DNA of 38,440 nucleotides, from contig DIRC01000009.1 in the NCBI GenBank assembly GCA_002427465.1, positions 26,278 to 64,717 on the forward strand, written 5' to 3'. The position numbers and the translations under genes were made by a program. The notes beneath the pieces are model-generated. The model made no database searches. It saw only the letters and a program-made list of their open reading frames with translations, and had not been told where the DNA came from. This stretch comes from Clostridiales bacterium UBA5446. Lineage in GTDB: Bacteria > Bacillota > Clostridia > Oscillospirales > Oscillospiraceae. This document shows positions 8,127-16,997 of this stretch, piece after piece (position 1 is the stretch's first letter; the number at the start of each line of letters is the position of its first letter).

Positions 8127-9308
8127 TTGAAAAATAGAATAAATAGAGTCATGAAATCCTTTTTCGGCATAAAAATCCGTCTCGGCACTGTTATATTGGC
8201 CTGTGTGGTGTTCGCCGGCGTCGGTTGGGGCGTCTCGGCATACCGGCAGACACAGCGTTACGGCGGCAAAGATAATTTTGCGCTGGCACAGAAGTATCTG
8301 GAGGTCAAAAAGGTAATTGACGATTACTATGTAGGGGATGCGGATGAAAAAACTCTTTCGGACGCATCATCGGCGGCCATGGTTAAGTCTCTCGGCGATA
8401 AATGGAGCTACTATATGACTCCGGAGGAGTATGAGGCGTATCAGCTTTATTCCGCTAACGAATACGCGGGTATCGGGGTTACCATTCAGGAAGACGAGGC
8501 GAGCGGCGGCTTTCTCATTAACGCGGTCACGGCCGGATCGCCGGCGGAGGCCGCGGGGGTCAAGGCCGGGGAGATCATGCTGGCGGTGGACGGGGAATCC
8601 GTCTCAGGCATGACGGTAAGCGAGGTCAGGACACTGATACGCTCCCATCTCGACGAATCCGTAACCGTCACGATCAAAAGCGGAAACGAAACCCGGGACG
8701 TGGAGATAGACTGCACGATTATCTATACGAAGCCCGTATCTTACCGGCTGCTTGACAATGGGGTAGGGTATATCGCCATATCGAATTTCGAATCGGGTGC
8801 GGGCAGCGGGGCCATAGCGGCCGTAGACGATCTGCTTGCCCAGGGGGCCTCCCGCTTTGTGTTCGACGTCAGATCAAATCCCGGCGGGCTGCTGTCCGAG
8901 CTGATTAAAATATTGGATTATCTGCTTCCGGAGGGGGATATCTTTGTTTCAGTAAATGAGGCGGGGGAAGAAACCGTTACCAAGAGCGATAATATTTGCA
9001 TTGAGGTTCCCATGGCGGTGCTCGTCAATTCAGACAGCTATTCCGCCGCGGAGTTTTTCGCGGCCGCCCTGTCGGACTTCGATTGGGCGGTAGTTGTGGG
9101 AACGCAAACCACAGGAAAGGCCCGCAGCCAGATCACACTTGAGCTGTCCGACGGCAGCGCCGTGCATGTGTCAAGCAATGAGTACCTCACGCCCTCCCGG
9201 GTCGACCTTTCAAAACAGGGCGGGATCACGCCGGATGTTACGGCTGAGATGACGGAAACGGGCGACGCCCAGATGGAAGCGGCCATTTCGGCAGTTTTGT
9301 CAAAGTAG
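8127..9308 (+). CDS. S41-family C-terminal processing peptidase (CtpA/CtpB-like)
   Basis: A membrane-anchored or secreted serine protease that trims or degrades exported proteins. The 393-residue protein has an N-terminal hydrophobic segment (about 17-35), a PDZ domain (about 100-185, GVTIQEDEASGGFLINAVTAGSPAEAAGVKAGE) and the S41 core. The catalytic pair is visible: Ser306 in NSDSYSAAEFF and Lys331 in GTQTTGKA. The start is TTG at 8127, preceded by GGTGAG seven bases upstream; an ATG at 8151 is possible but lacks a site. Gene order (ftsE, ftsX, M23, S41) recurs in Clostridia and suggests it regulates the hydrolase or FtsX partner. The precise substrate is unknown. Confidence 0.9.
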   Translation: MKNRINRVMKSFFGIKIRLGTVILACVVFAGVGWGVSAYRQTQRYGGKDNFALAQKYLEVKKVIDDYYVGDADEKTLSDASSAAMVKSLGDKWSYYMTPEEYEAYQLYSANEYAGIGVTIQEDEASGGFLINAVTAGSPAEAAGVKAGEIMLAVDGESVSGMTVSEVRTLIRSHLDESVTVTIKSGNETRDVEIDCTIIYTKPVSYRLLDNGVGYIAISNFESGAGSGAIAAVDDLLAQGASRFVFDVRSNPGGLLSELIKILDYLLPEGDIFVSVNEAGEETVTKSDNICIEVPMAVLVNSDSYSAAEFFAAALSDFDWAVVVGTQTTGKARSQITLELSDGSAVHVSSNEYLTPSRVDLSKQGGITPDVTAEMTETGDAQMEAAISAVLSK

Positions 9309-9337
9309 TTGACAGTGTTGGAAAATATCTCTATAAT
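9309..9337 (+). promoter_or_regulatory. Perfect consensus sigma-A promoter for greA-lysS
   Basis: TTGACA (9309-9314), 17-bp spacer, TATAAT (9332-9337): both hexamers are exact. It begins one base after the stop codon of the S41 gene and gives a leader of about 45 bases before greA. Confidence 0.9.
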
Positions 9338-9386
9338 TACAAAAATACTTTGAATAGTTTTAATATATGGTGAGAGGAAGGACAAC

Positions 9387-9869
9387 ATGGTTGCCGAAAA
9401 TAAATATAAAATGAGTAAGGAGCGACTTGATGAAATCAAGGAAGAGCTCAATTATCTTGAAACCGTCAGAGAGAAAGAAGTATCCGAACTGATCAAGGAG
9501 GCGCGGTCGTTCGGCGACCTCTCCGAGAACAGCGAATATGACGAGGCGAAGACAGAACAGGGAAAGCTCTATTCAAAAATCGCCGAACTGCGGGCGCTGG
9601 TCGAGAATGCGGAGATCATTGAAATCGCCGATGTTACCCATGACGCCGTGGCTATCGGCAGCAGAGTCAAAATTCTTGACCTATCGGATGAAACCGAGGA
9701 ATCATACCAGATCGTCGGGTCCCAGGAGGCCAATCCTATGTTCGGCAGAATTTCCGAGGAAAGCCCTCTTGGCCGGGTGCTGCTGGGCAGCCGCGAGGGG
9801 GACGAGGTCACTTTTGAAGCGCCGGCGGGTACGATGAAATTTCGGATCCTCACCGTAGAATATCTATAA
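9387..9869 (+). CDS. greA: Transcription elongation factor GreA
   Basis: Binds backtracked RNA polymerase and stimulates cleavage of the RNA 3' end so that transcription can resume. The 160-residue length is normal. Residues 1-78 are the antiparallel coiled coil carrying the conserved segment FGDLSENSEYDEAKTEQ with the acidic tip residues. Residues 85-158 are the FKBP-like domain ending GTMKFRILTVEYL. GAGGAAGG lies upstream of the ATG. It is followed after 12 bases by lysS, a common pair in Bacillota, and is driven by the consensus promoter at 9309-9337. Confidence 0.96.
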   Translation: MVAENKYKMSKERLDEIKEELNYLETVREKEVSELIKEARSFGDLSENSEYDEAKTEQGKLYSKIAELRALVENAEIIEIADVTHDAVAIGSRVKILDLSDETEESYQIVGSQEANPMFGRISEESPLGRVLLGSREGDEVTFEAPAGTMKFRILTVEYL

Positions 9870-9881
9870 TCGGAGAAGTAC

Positions 9882-11384
9882 ATGAGTGAAGAAAATAACG
9901 GGATTGCTTTGAATGAAGAAAGCAGCCTTTCAGAGATTTTACAGATACGCAGGGACAAGCTGGCGAAGCTTCAGGAGGAGGGGCGGGACCCCTTTGCCGA
10001 AACAAAATTTAATCGGACAGCCTGGACAGAGGAAATAAAGTCCGGGTTTGAAACGTTTGATAACAAGGATGTGGCTGTGGCCGGCCGTATTATGGCCAAG
10101 CGGGGCATGGGCAAGGCGATCTTTGCGGACATCCGCGACGATAAGGGCAGAATGCAGATCTATGTCCGGCAGAACGACGTGGGCGAAGAGGTGTTTTCAG
10201 AGTTCAGGAAGATGGATATCGGGGACATCATCGGCGCGGGGGGATTCGTTTTTATGACCCGCATGGGCGAAGTCTCAGTCCATTGCAAAAAGCTGTGCCT
10301 GCTGTCAAAATCCCTCAGGCCGCTGCCGGAAAAGTACCACGGACTTACGGATAGGGAGACGCGCTACCGTCAGCGGTATCTCGATCTCATCATGAATCCG
10401 GAGGTGCGCCGGGCCTTTGAAATCCGCAGCCGCTTTATCTCCTTAGTCCGCAGGTATCTGGACGGCCGCGGCTATATGGAAGTGGAGACGCCCGTTTTGA
10501 ACACCATATCGGGCGGCGCTACTGCCCGGCCGTTTATCACCCATCATAATACGCTGAATCTGGATCTATACCTGCGTATAGCCACAGAGCTGAACCTGAA
10601 GCGGCTGATCGTCGGTGGGATCGAGCGGGTCTACGAGATTGGCCGGATTTTCCGCAACGAAGGCATGGATACGAAGCACAATCCGGAGTTCACCACAATC
10701 GAGCTTTATGAGGCGTATACGGATTTTCACGGCATGATGGACATTGCCGAGGGGATATTCACCGGGGCGGCGGAGACCATATGCGGCGGCTATCAGATGG
10801 CGTGGCTGGGCAATGAAATCGACCTTTCACCCGGATGGGCGCGCCTGACGATGGCGGAAGCCGTGCAGCGGCATACCGGAGCGGATTTTATGGCTGTCTC
10901 GGAGCCTGAGGATGCCGTGGCGCTGGCAAAAAGCATCGGGGTGGACATGAAAGACGTCCCGGAAACCTGGGGGAACGCCCTCTATGAGAGTTTCGACCAA
11001 AAAGTTGAGGCGCTTCTGGTCCAGCCGACTTTCATCACCATGTATCCGGTGGAGGTCTCTCCGCTGACAAAGCGTTCGCCCGCCGATCCGCGCCTTACGG
11101 AGCGGTTTGAGCTTTTCATCGGCGGCTGCGAGATGGCCAATGCCTTTTCCGAGCTGAATGATCCTATTGATCAGCGGGCCCGCTTCATGAAACAGGTGGA
11201 AATGCGGGAAGGCGGCGATGAAGAGGCCGGTATGATGGACGAGGATTTTATTACGGCGCTGGAATACGGGATGCCCCCCACCGGCGGTATGGGGATCGGG
11301 ATAGACAGGGCGGTTATGCTGCTGACAAACAGTTCATCCATCAGGGATGTAATTTTGTTCCCCACAATGAAACCCACCGAATAA
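9882..11384 (+). CDS. lysS: Lysyl-tRNA synthetase, class II
   Basis: Charges tRNA-Lys with lysine. The 500-residue protein has the anticodon-binding OB fold at about 58-150 (VAVAGRIMAKRGMGKAIFADIRD), then the class II catalytic core. Motif 2 is FRNEGMDTKHNPEFTTIELYEAY and motif 3 is GMGIGIDRAVMLL near the C-terminus. The C-terminus ends FPTMKP as in typical LysS. It sits 12 bases after greA, so no T-box or other leader can lie directly before it; expression depends on the greA promoter. Confidence 0.97.
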   Translation: MSEENNGIALNEESSLSEILQIRRDKLAKLQEEGRDPFAETKFNRTAWTEEIKSGFETFDNKDVAVAGRIMAKRGMGKAIFADIRDDKGRMQIYVRQNDVGEEVFSEFRKMDIGDIIGAGGFVFMTRMGEVSVHCKKLCLLSKSLRPLPEKYHGLTDRETRYRQRYLDLIMNPEVRRAFEIRSRFISLVRRYLDGRGYMEVETPVLNTISGGATARPFITHHNTLNLDLYLRIATELNLKRLIVGGIERVYEIGRIFRNEGMDTKHNPEFTTIELYEAYTDFHGMMDIAEGIFTGAAETICGGYQMAWLGNEIDLSPGWARLTMAEAVQRHTGADFMAVSEPEDAVALAKSIGVDMKDVPETWGNALYESFDQKVEALLVQPTFITMYPVEVSPLTKRSPADPRLTERFELFIGGCEMANAFSELNDPIDQRARFMKQVEMREGGDEEAGMMDEDFITALEYGMPPTGGMGIGIDRAVMLLTNSSSIRDVILFPTMKPTE

Positions 11385-11391
11385 CGTGACT

Positions 11392-11421
11392 GCTGTGGCT
11401 GGGAGATATTCCAGCCACAGC
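11392..11421 (+). terminator. Hairpin after lysS, terminator-like with a weak T tract
   Basis: GCTGTGGCTGG and CCAGCCACAGC form a perfect 11-bp stem with an 8-base loop. Only three T follow, then GGTG, so termination may be partial. The next gene starts 10 bases after the stem, within the space where its ribosome binding site should be. Confidence 0.6.
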
Positions 11422-11431
11422 TTTGGTGCTT

Positions 11432-12178
11432 ATGGAGAAAATCAGTTCAAGAAAAAACCAGTATATTGTCCATATCCGCCGTTTAGCGGCGGATGGGGAT
11501 TACCGCAGGGAATGCGGGGAATTCGTCTGTGACGGGGAAAAGCTGCTCCATGAGGCCGTTTCATCCGGAATGCGGGTGACTTCGGTTCTGGGGGTGGAAG
11601 ATATCGTGCCGCCGGCTGGGGCCTCGGCCTATGTTGCACCGCCGGCGCTTGTGGAATATGCATCTGCCTTAAAGAACAGCCCGGGCCCGGTATTCACGGT
11701 CGGCATACCGGAGATTCGGGTGCCGAACAGGCCGGGCAGGGTCATTGTTCTGGAAAATGTGCAGGATCCGGGAAACGTGGGCACCGTCATCCGCGCCGCT
11801 GATGCGCTGGGGGTGGACGTGGTGGCGCTTGTCGGCGACTGCGCCGATCTGTATTCGCCGCGCACGGTGCGCGGGACAATGGGCGCGGTGTTCCGGCAGC
11901 CGGTTGTCAGAATCGGCCTGGACGAGCTTCACGGGTTTCTTTCAAGCCGGGGGCTTCGCCTTTTCGGCGCGGCGCTGCGGGAAGGGGCCGAGGATATCCG
12001 CGCCGTGTCTCTTGCCGGCGCCGCGGTGGCCATTGGAAACGAGGGCTCAGGCCTTTCGGAAGGCCTACTTTCCCTGTGCGATAAAAGCATTGTGATCCCC
12101 ATGGCGCCCTGGAGTGAATCCCTGAATGCGGCCATGGCGGCAACCATCGTAATGTGGGAAATGGTTCGGAAAAAATAA
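11432..12178 (+). CDS. TrmH/SpoU-family RNA 2'-O-methyltransferase (RlmB/TsnR-like)
   Basis: Transfers a methyl group from S-adenosylmethionine to a ribose 2'-OH in rRNA or tRNA. Residues 1-95 are the substrate-binding L30e-like domain, and residues about 105-248 form the knotted SpoU domain. The three SPOUT motifs are visible: NVQDPGNVGTVIRAADALG, AIGNEGSGLSEG and IPMAPWSESLNAAMAATI. The ATG at 11432 is preferred, but TTG (11423) and GTG (11426) in frame are possible. None has a good ribosome binding site, only GGTG three bases before the ATG, and a strong hairpin lies directly upstream. The exact nucleotide modified cannot be read from sequence. Confidence 0.9.
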   Translation: MEKISSRKNQYIVHIRRLAADGDYRRECGEFVCDGEKLLHEAVSSGMRVTSVLGVEDIVPPAGASAYVAPPALVEYASALKNSPGPVFTVGIPEIRVPNRPGRVIVLENVQDPGNVGTVIRAADALGVDVVALVGDCADLYSPRTVRGTMGAVFRQPVVRIGLDELHGFLSSRGLRLFGAALREGAEDIRAVSLAGAAVAIGNEGSGLSEGLLSLCDKSIVIPMAPWSESLNAAMAATIVMWEMVRKK

Positions 12179-12195
12179 TTTGAGGGGGCGTCGGC

Positions 12196-13455
12196 GTGTC
12201 GGAATTAAAATACTGGCTTTGGCTTTCTGCCCTCAGCGGGGTAAGGCCCCGGATCAAAACCCTGCTGCTTAACCGTTACGGAGGTCCCAGGGAGGTATAT
12301 TTCGCACAGCGCGGCGAATATATGACGCTTGTAGGGGTAGAGGAATCGGAATGCCGCGCGCTGGAGGATAAACGCCTTGACGCGGCCATGCGGATCATCG
12401 ATCTCTGCGGGGAAAAGGGCGTCACAGCTATCACCATGCAGGATGCGGCATATCCCCGCCGCCTTGCAAACATATTTGACCCTCCGGCGGTGATCTATGT
12501 CAGGGGGAGGCTGCCTGCCGTGGATGAGGAAGCGGCCGTAGCCATCGTCGGCACCAGAAAAGCCACCCCATACGGCATTAAGATGGCGACGCGAATCGGG
12601 TATGAAATCACCAAGTGCGGCGGTCTGGTGGTATCGGGCCTGACGGCGGGAATTGATGCTGCCGGGGCGCGGGGCGCGCTTTTGGCGGGCGGTTCCTGCA
12701 TAGGCGTGCTCGGAAGCGCGATTGATTCGGATTACGGGGGGTCCCTGGCCCGGGACGCCGAGGCGGCCGGGGCGGTGATCAGCGAATATCCGCCGGGAGC
12801 CCGGGGCCATGCCTCAAATTTCCGGGCGCGCAACCGTGTGACGGCCGGGTTGTCCGTAGCCGTCGTAGTGGTGGAGGCGCCGGATAAAAGCGGCGCAATC
12901 CTGTTTGCGGATGAAGCGGTCGAGCAGGGAAAGGAGATTTTTGCGGTTCCCTCCAACGCGGATTCCACCACGGGCGCGGGATCGAATACCCTTTTGAAAG
13001 AGGGGGCGGCGCCGGTTACCGGCGGCTGGGATGTGCTGGGCGAATTTGAGGACAGGTTTCCCGGAAGGCTGCGGAATCCCGGCCTGGAAAAGACGCGGAT
13101 GCCAAAGGATCAGGAAGCGGCCGTAGCCCCGGATGGGCCGGCCATGTCCGAAGAAAGTCAGACGGAAACAGGGAAAGGCTTCCTGAAGCTGCGTGAGCCG
13201 GCGGAGAAAAAAACAATTGACAAGGAAAATGACGTGTCATATATTGGCTTGAAGAAGCAAATGGAAGGACTTACACAGGCACAGCTTCAAATCATATCCG
13301 TGATGAACGGCTCAGATATGCATGTGGATGACATAATAGAGCTTACGGGGCTTCCAGCGGCAGCGGTCCTTGCCGATCTGACAATGCTGCAGATTACCGG
13401 CTTTATCACCCAGGGCAGCGGCAAGCGGTTTACATTGAATATCAAACGTAAGTGA
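12196..13455 (+). CDS. dprA: DNA-processing protein DprA (Smf)
   Basis: Binds single-stranded DNA entering the cell by transformation and loads RecA; widely conserved even in species not known to be competent. The 419-residue protein has an N-terminal SAM-like region (1-90) and a Rossmann fold (about 95-300) with AIVGTRKATPYG, VSGLTAGIDAAGARGAL, GVLGSAID, and FRARNRVTAGLSVAVVVVEA. The C-terminal 60 residues are the DprA winged helix. Residues about 300-345 are a low-complexity linker. The usual P in FPRRNR and G in FAVPG are replaced (FRARNR, FAVPS), a mild divergence. The start is GTG with GAGGGGG seven bases upstream. Confidence 0.93.
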   Translation: MSELKYWLWLSALSGVRPRIKTLLLNRYGGPREVYFAQRGEYMTLVGVEESECRALEDKRLDAAMRIIDLCGEKGVTAITMQDAAYPRRLANIFDPPAVIYVRGRLPAVDEEAAVAIVGTRKATPYGIKMATRIGYEITKCGGLVVSGLTAGIDAAGARGALLAGGSCIGVLGSAIDSDYGGSLARDAEAAGAVISEYPPGARGHASNFRARNRVTAGLSVAVVVVEAPDKSGAILFADEAVEQGKEIFAVPSNADSTTGAGSNTLLKEGAAPVTGGWDVLGEFEDRFPGRLRNPGLEKTRMPKDQEAAVAPDGPAMSEESQTETGKGFLKLREPAEKKTIDKENDVSYIGLKKQMEGLTQAQLQIISVMNGSDMHVDDIIELTGLPAAAVLADLTMLQITGFITQGSGKRFTLNIKRK

Positions 13456-13467
13456 GGATCTATCTTA

Positions 13468-15684
13468 ATGGCGAAAACGAAGACGAACCTGGTCATAGTT
13501 GAATCACCGGCCAAGGCGCGGACAATCGAAAAATATTTGGGAGATCAATATGAAGTTGTGGCGTCCATGGGTCATCTGCGCGATCTGCCCAAAAGTAAAA
13601 TGGGCGTGGATATCGAGGCGGGGTTTATACCGCAATATATCCCAGTAAAGGGACGCGAAGATGTGATTTCCGACCTGAAAAAGCGCTCAAAATCAGCCGG
13701 GATGGTTTATCTCGCCACTGACCCGGACCGGGAGGGCGAGGCGATTTCCTGGCATCTGAAGGAGCTTTTGGGACTTCCCGACGAGAAGGCCAGGCGGGTT
13801 ACATTCAATGAGATTACGAAAAAGGTTGTCAAAGACAGCATCGGGAACCCCCGGGATATAGACGAGGCGCTGGTCAACGCGCAGCAGGCGCGGCGTATCC
13901 TTGACAGGATTGTGGGCTATAAACTTTCCCCCCTTCTGTGGAAAAAAGTTAAACGGGGTCTTTCCGCCGGGCGCGTCCAGTCCGTGGCCACCCGCATGGT
14001 GGTGGAGCGGGAAAGGGATATCCGCAGCTTTGTCAGCGAGGAATACTGGCATCTGGACGCGGTCTTGTCACGAATTGTCGGGGAAGGCGACTTTACGGCC
14101 AGGTTTTTCGGAACTGAAGAGGGTAAAAAGGAGCTGAAGAGCGAGGCGGAAACCAATGCGGTCATTTCCGCCATAGAAGGCAAGCCGTTTATCATTAAAA
14201 GCGTCAAGCGGGGTGAAAAACAGCGCAGTCCGTCACCGCCTTTCATTACCTCGACACTTCAGCAGGAGGCTTCCAGGCGCCTGGGCATGACGCCGAGACG
14301 CACCATGTCCATTGCGCAGCAGCTCTACGAGGGCGTGGATGTGGCGGGGCATGGGACCATAGGCCTCATCACATATATGAGGACCGATTCGCTGCGGCTT
14401 TCAAACGAGGCGCTTCAGTACGCGAAGGACTACATCATCAGGCAGTATGGCGCGGAGTATTATCCTGGCTCGCCGCGCGTATACAAGAGCCGCTCCGGGG
14501 CGCAGGACGCCCACGAGGCGATCCGTCCGACGGATGTCGAATTATCCCCCGAACAGGTGAGAAAGGATCTGACTCAGGAGCAGTACAGGCTTTACAGGCT
14601 GATCTGGGGGCGCTTCACAGCCAGCCAGATGGCCAACGCCGTGTATAATAATGTGGCGATTGATACCGTGAGCGCAGGATATGTTTTCCGCGCAAACTTT
14701 TCCGAGCAGAAATTTGCCGGGTATACGGCGGTCTATGAGGAAGCACGGGACGAAGAGACGGCTGATCTGAAAAAGCCTTTGCCAAATCTCAATGAAGGTG
14801 AAGAAGTCAGCCTGAAAAAACTGAGCAGCGAACAGCAGTTCACGCAGCCGCCGGCCCGGTATACGGAAGCTACGCTGATCAGGGCGATGGAGGAGAAGCG
14901 AATCGGGCGCCCTTCAACTTACGCACCCACAATCACCACTATTACAAGCCGTGAATATGTTGTCAAAGAGGGCAAGTATCTCAGGCCGACTCCCCTTGGC
15001 GAGGTGGTCACTACCCTGATGGAGGAAAGATTTTCCGACATTGTGGATATGCGGTTTACCGCGCGTATGGAGGACGATCTGGATAAAATAGAGGAAGGCG
15101 CCAGCGATTGGCGGGCAGTCCTTTACGACTTCTATCAGGTTTTCGATAAAGAACTCAGCGAAGCCGAGAAAGCGCTGGAAGGCGAGCATATAAAAATTCC
15201 TGACGAAGTAACCGACGAGATCTGCCCGATCTGCGGCAAGAACCTTGTGGTCAAATCCGGCCGTTTTGGGCGATTTCTCGCCTGTCCTGGATATCCGGAA
15301 TGCAGTTTTACAAAGCCAATAGTGATTGAAATGCCCGGGAAATGCCCGAAATGCGGCGTCAGGATACTAAAGCGCACCTCGAAAAACGGTTATACGTTCT
15401 ATGCCTGTGAGCGTGGTAAGGACTGCGGCTTTATGACATGGGACGTGCCGACAAAGGATGTATGCCCGGACTGCGGCAAAACCCTTTTCAAGCGTTCGGG
15501 GAGAGGGCAGCGCAAGGCCTTCTGCGTAAACGAGGCGTGCAAGAGCTTCCTGCCGGAAGATGAGCGAGGCTATAAAAAGAAGACAAAACCAGCCGAAGGG
15601 GACGGGGCGGACAAGGAACAGAACGAACAGGCCGGCGGCCGGGAAGAAAATAAGACCGCCGCAAAAAAGAAGACGAAGACATGA
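13468..15684 (+). CDS. topA: DNA topoisomerase I, type IA
   Basis: Relaxes negative supercoils by cutting and rejoining one DNA strand. The 738-residue protein begins with the Toprim domain (VESPAKARTIEKYLG, and ATDPDREGEAISWHL carrying the acidic metal site). The active-site tyrosine is Tyr303 in LITYMRTDS. Three C-terminal four-cysteine zinc ribbons follow (starting CPICG near 587, CPKCG near 630 and CPDCG near 665), then a Lys/Glu-rich tail of about 45 residues likely to contact DNA or RNA polymerase. TGAGGATC precedes the ATG. Its last 4 bases overlap trmFO. Confidence 0.97.
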   Translation: MAKTKTNLVIVESPAKARTIEKYLGDQYEVVASMGHLRDLPKSKMGVDIEAGFIPQYIPVKGREDVISDLKKRSKSAGMVYLATDPDREGEAISWHLKELLGLPDEKARRVTFNEITKKVVKDSIGNPRDIDEALVNAQQARRILDRIVGYKLSPLLWKKVKRGLSAGRVQSVATRMVVERERDIRSFVSEEYWHLDAVLSRIVGEGDFTARFFGTEEGKKELKSEAETNAVISAIEGKPFIIKSVKRGEKQRSPSPPFITSTLQQEASRRLGMTPRRTMSIAQQLYEGVDVAGHGTIGLITYMRTDSLRLSNEALQYAKDYIIRQYGAEYYPGSPRVYKSRSGAQDAHEAIRPTDVELSPEQVRKDLTQEQYRLYRLIWGRFTASQMANAVYNNVAIDTVSAGYVFRANFSEQKFAGYTAVYEEARDEETADLKKPLPNLNEGEEVSLKKLSSEQQFTQPPARYTEATLIRAMEEKRIGRPSTYAPTITTITSREYVVKEGKYLRPTPLGEVVTTLMEERFSDIVDMRFTARMEDDLDKIEEGASDWRAVLYDFYQVFDKELSEAEKALEGEHIKIPDEVTDEICPICGKNLVVKSGRFGRFLACPGYPECSFTKPIVIEMPGKCPKCGVRILKRTSKNGYTFYACERGKDCGFMTWDVPTKDVCPDCGKTLFKRSGRGQRKAFCVNEACKSFLPEDERGYKKKTKPAEGDGADKEQNEQAGGREENKTAAKKKTKT

Positions 15685-16997
15685 GATATGACGTGACTGT
15701 GATCGGCGCGGGGCTAGCCGGGAGCGAATGCGCCTGGCAGCTGGCCGCAAGGGGAATCAAAGTCCGCCTGATAGAGATGAAGCCGGAAAAGTTGACGCCT
15801 GCGCATACTTTGCCATATTTTGGCGAGCTGGTCTGCTCAAACTCCCTGCGGAGCGACGAGCTGACCAACGCGGTGGGGCTGCTGAAGGAAGAGTTGAGGC
15901 GGCTCGGCTCCCTGATTATGGAAAGCGCGGATCAAAACCGCGTGGCGGCCGGCGGCGCTCTGGCAGTCGACCGGGAGGGGTTCGCCCGATATATTACGGA
16001 AAAACTGCGGGGAAATCCTGATATTGAAATTATTGCGGCGGAAGCGTCCGACATACCGGACGGAGAGGTCGTGATCGCCACCGGCCCCCTTACCGACGGC
16101 GCCCTGGCGGAACGGATAGACGCAATTTGCCCCGACTCCGATCTGCATTTTTACGATGCCGTGGCTCCTATCATAACCCTTGAGAGCGTAGATATGGAAA
16201 GCGCCTATTTTGCCAGCCGCTATGGCAAGGGGACGCCGGATTATGTTAACTGCCCGATGACCCGGGAGGAATATACAGCCTTTATAGCCGAGCTTCGCAC
16301 GGCAAGGGAGGCTCCTGCCAAGGGCTTTGAGGACGCCGGCGTTTTTGAGGGATGCATGCCTGTTGAGGTGATGGCGCGCAGGGGAGAGGATACGTTGCGC
16401 TATGGCCCGATGAAGCCTGTCGGGCTGGTGAATCCGCGCACCGGAAAAGAAGATTACGCCGTCGTGCAACTTAGGCGTGACAATGCGGAAGGTACGTTGT
16501 ATAATCTTGTCGGATTTCAAACCCACCTGGCATTTGGCGAGCAGAAGCGGGTGTTTTCCATGGTTCCCGCCCTGGCCGGGGCTGAATTCGTCCGCTATGG
16601 CGTTATGCACAGGAACACGTATCTGGACTCACCGCGGCTGCTGGATTCTTACTACAGGCTCAGGGTGCAGCCGCGCATTAGCTTCGCGGGTCAGATAACC
16701 GGCGTGGAAGGCTATGTGGAATCCACAGCCTCGGGGATGCTGGTCGGCTTGGAAACCGCGGCCCGGGTCCGCGGGCTTCCGCCGCTGGACTTTCCGCAGG
16801 AAACGGCAATCGGCGCCCTGGCGCAATATGTTTCAGGCGGCAGCGTTGTGGAATTTCAGCCGATGAACATTAATTTCGGCATCATTACGCCGCTGGGATA
16901 CCGGGTGAAAGGCAAACGAAATAAGAATGCGGAGATATCTGCGCGTTCACTGGAGATAATAGCGGCACTGCTCAAAAAGGAGGTCTTCTCAATATGA
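15681..16997 (+). CDS. trmFO: Folate/FAD-dependent tRNA (uracil-54-C5) methyltransferase TrmFO
   Basis: Makes ribothymidine at position 54 of tRNA using methylenetetrahydrofolate and FAD. The 438-residue length is typical. The N-terminal dinucleotide-binding motif is VIGAGLAGSECAWQLA, followed by the family hallmark ELVCSNSLRSDELTNAVGLLKEE with a conserved Cys. NCPMTREEY supplies the second conserved Cys. Further family segments are DAVAPII, PMKPVGL and YVESTASGMLVG. It overlaps topA and plsX by 4 bases each (ATGA junctions). topA-trmFO is a conserved pair in Bacillota. Confidence 0.97.
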   Translation: MRYDVTVIGAGLAGSECAWQLAARGIKVRLIEMKPEKLTPAHTLPYFGELVCSNSLRSDELTNAVGLLKEELRRLGSLIMESADQNRVAAGGALAVDREGFARYITEKLRGNPDIEIIAAEASDIPDGEVVIATGPLTDGALAERIDAICPDSDLHFYDAVAPIITLESVDMESAYFASRYGKGTPDYVNCPMTREEYTAFIAELRTAREAPAKGFEDAGVFEGCMPVEVMARRGEDTLRYGPMKPVGLVNPRTGKEDYAVVQLRRDNAEGTLYNLVGFQTHLAFGEQKRVFSMVPALAGAEFVRYGVMHRNTYLDSPRLLDSYYRLRVQPRISFAGQITGVEGYVESTASGMLVGLETAARVRGLPPLDFPQETAIGALAQYVSGGSVVEFQPMNINFGIITPLGYRVKGKRNKNAEISARSLEIIAALLKKEVFSI

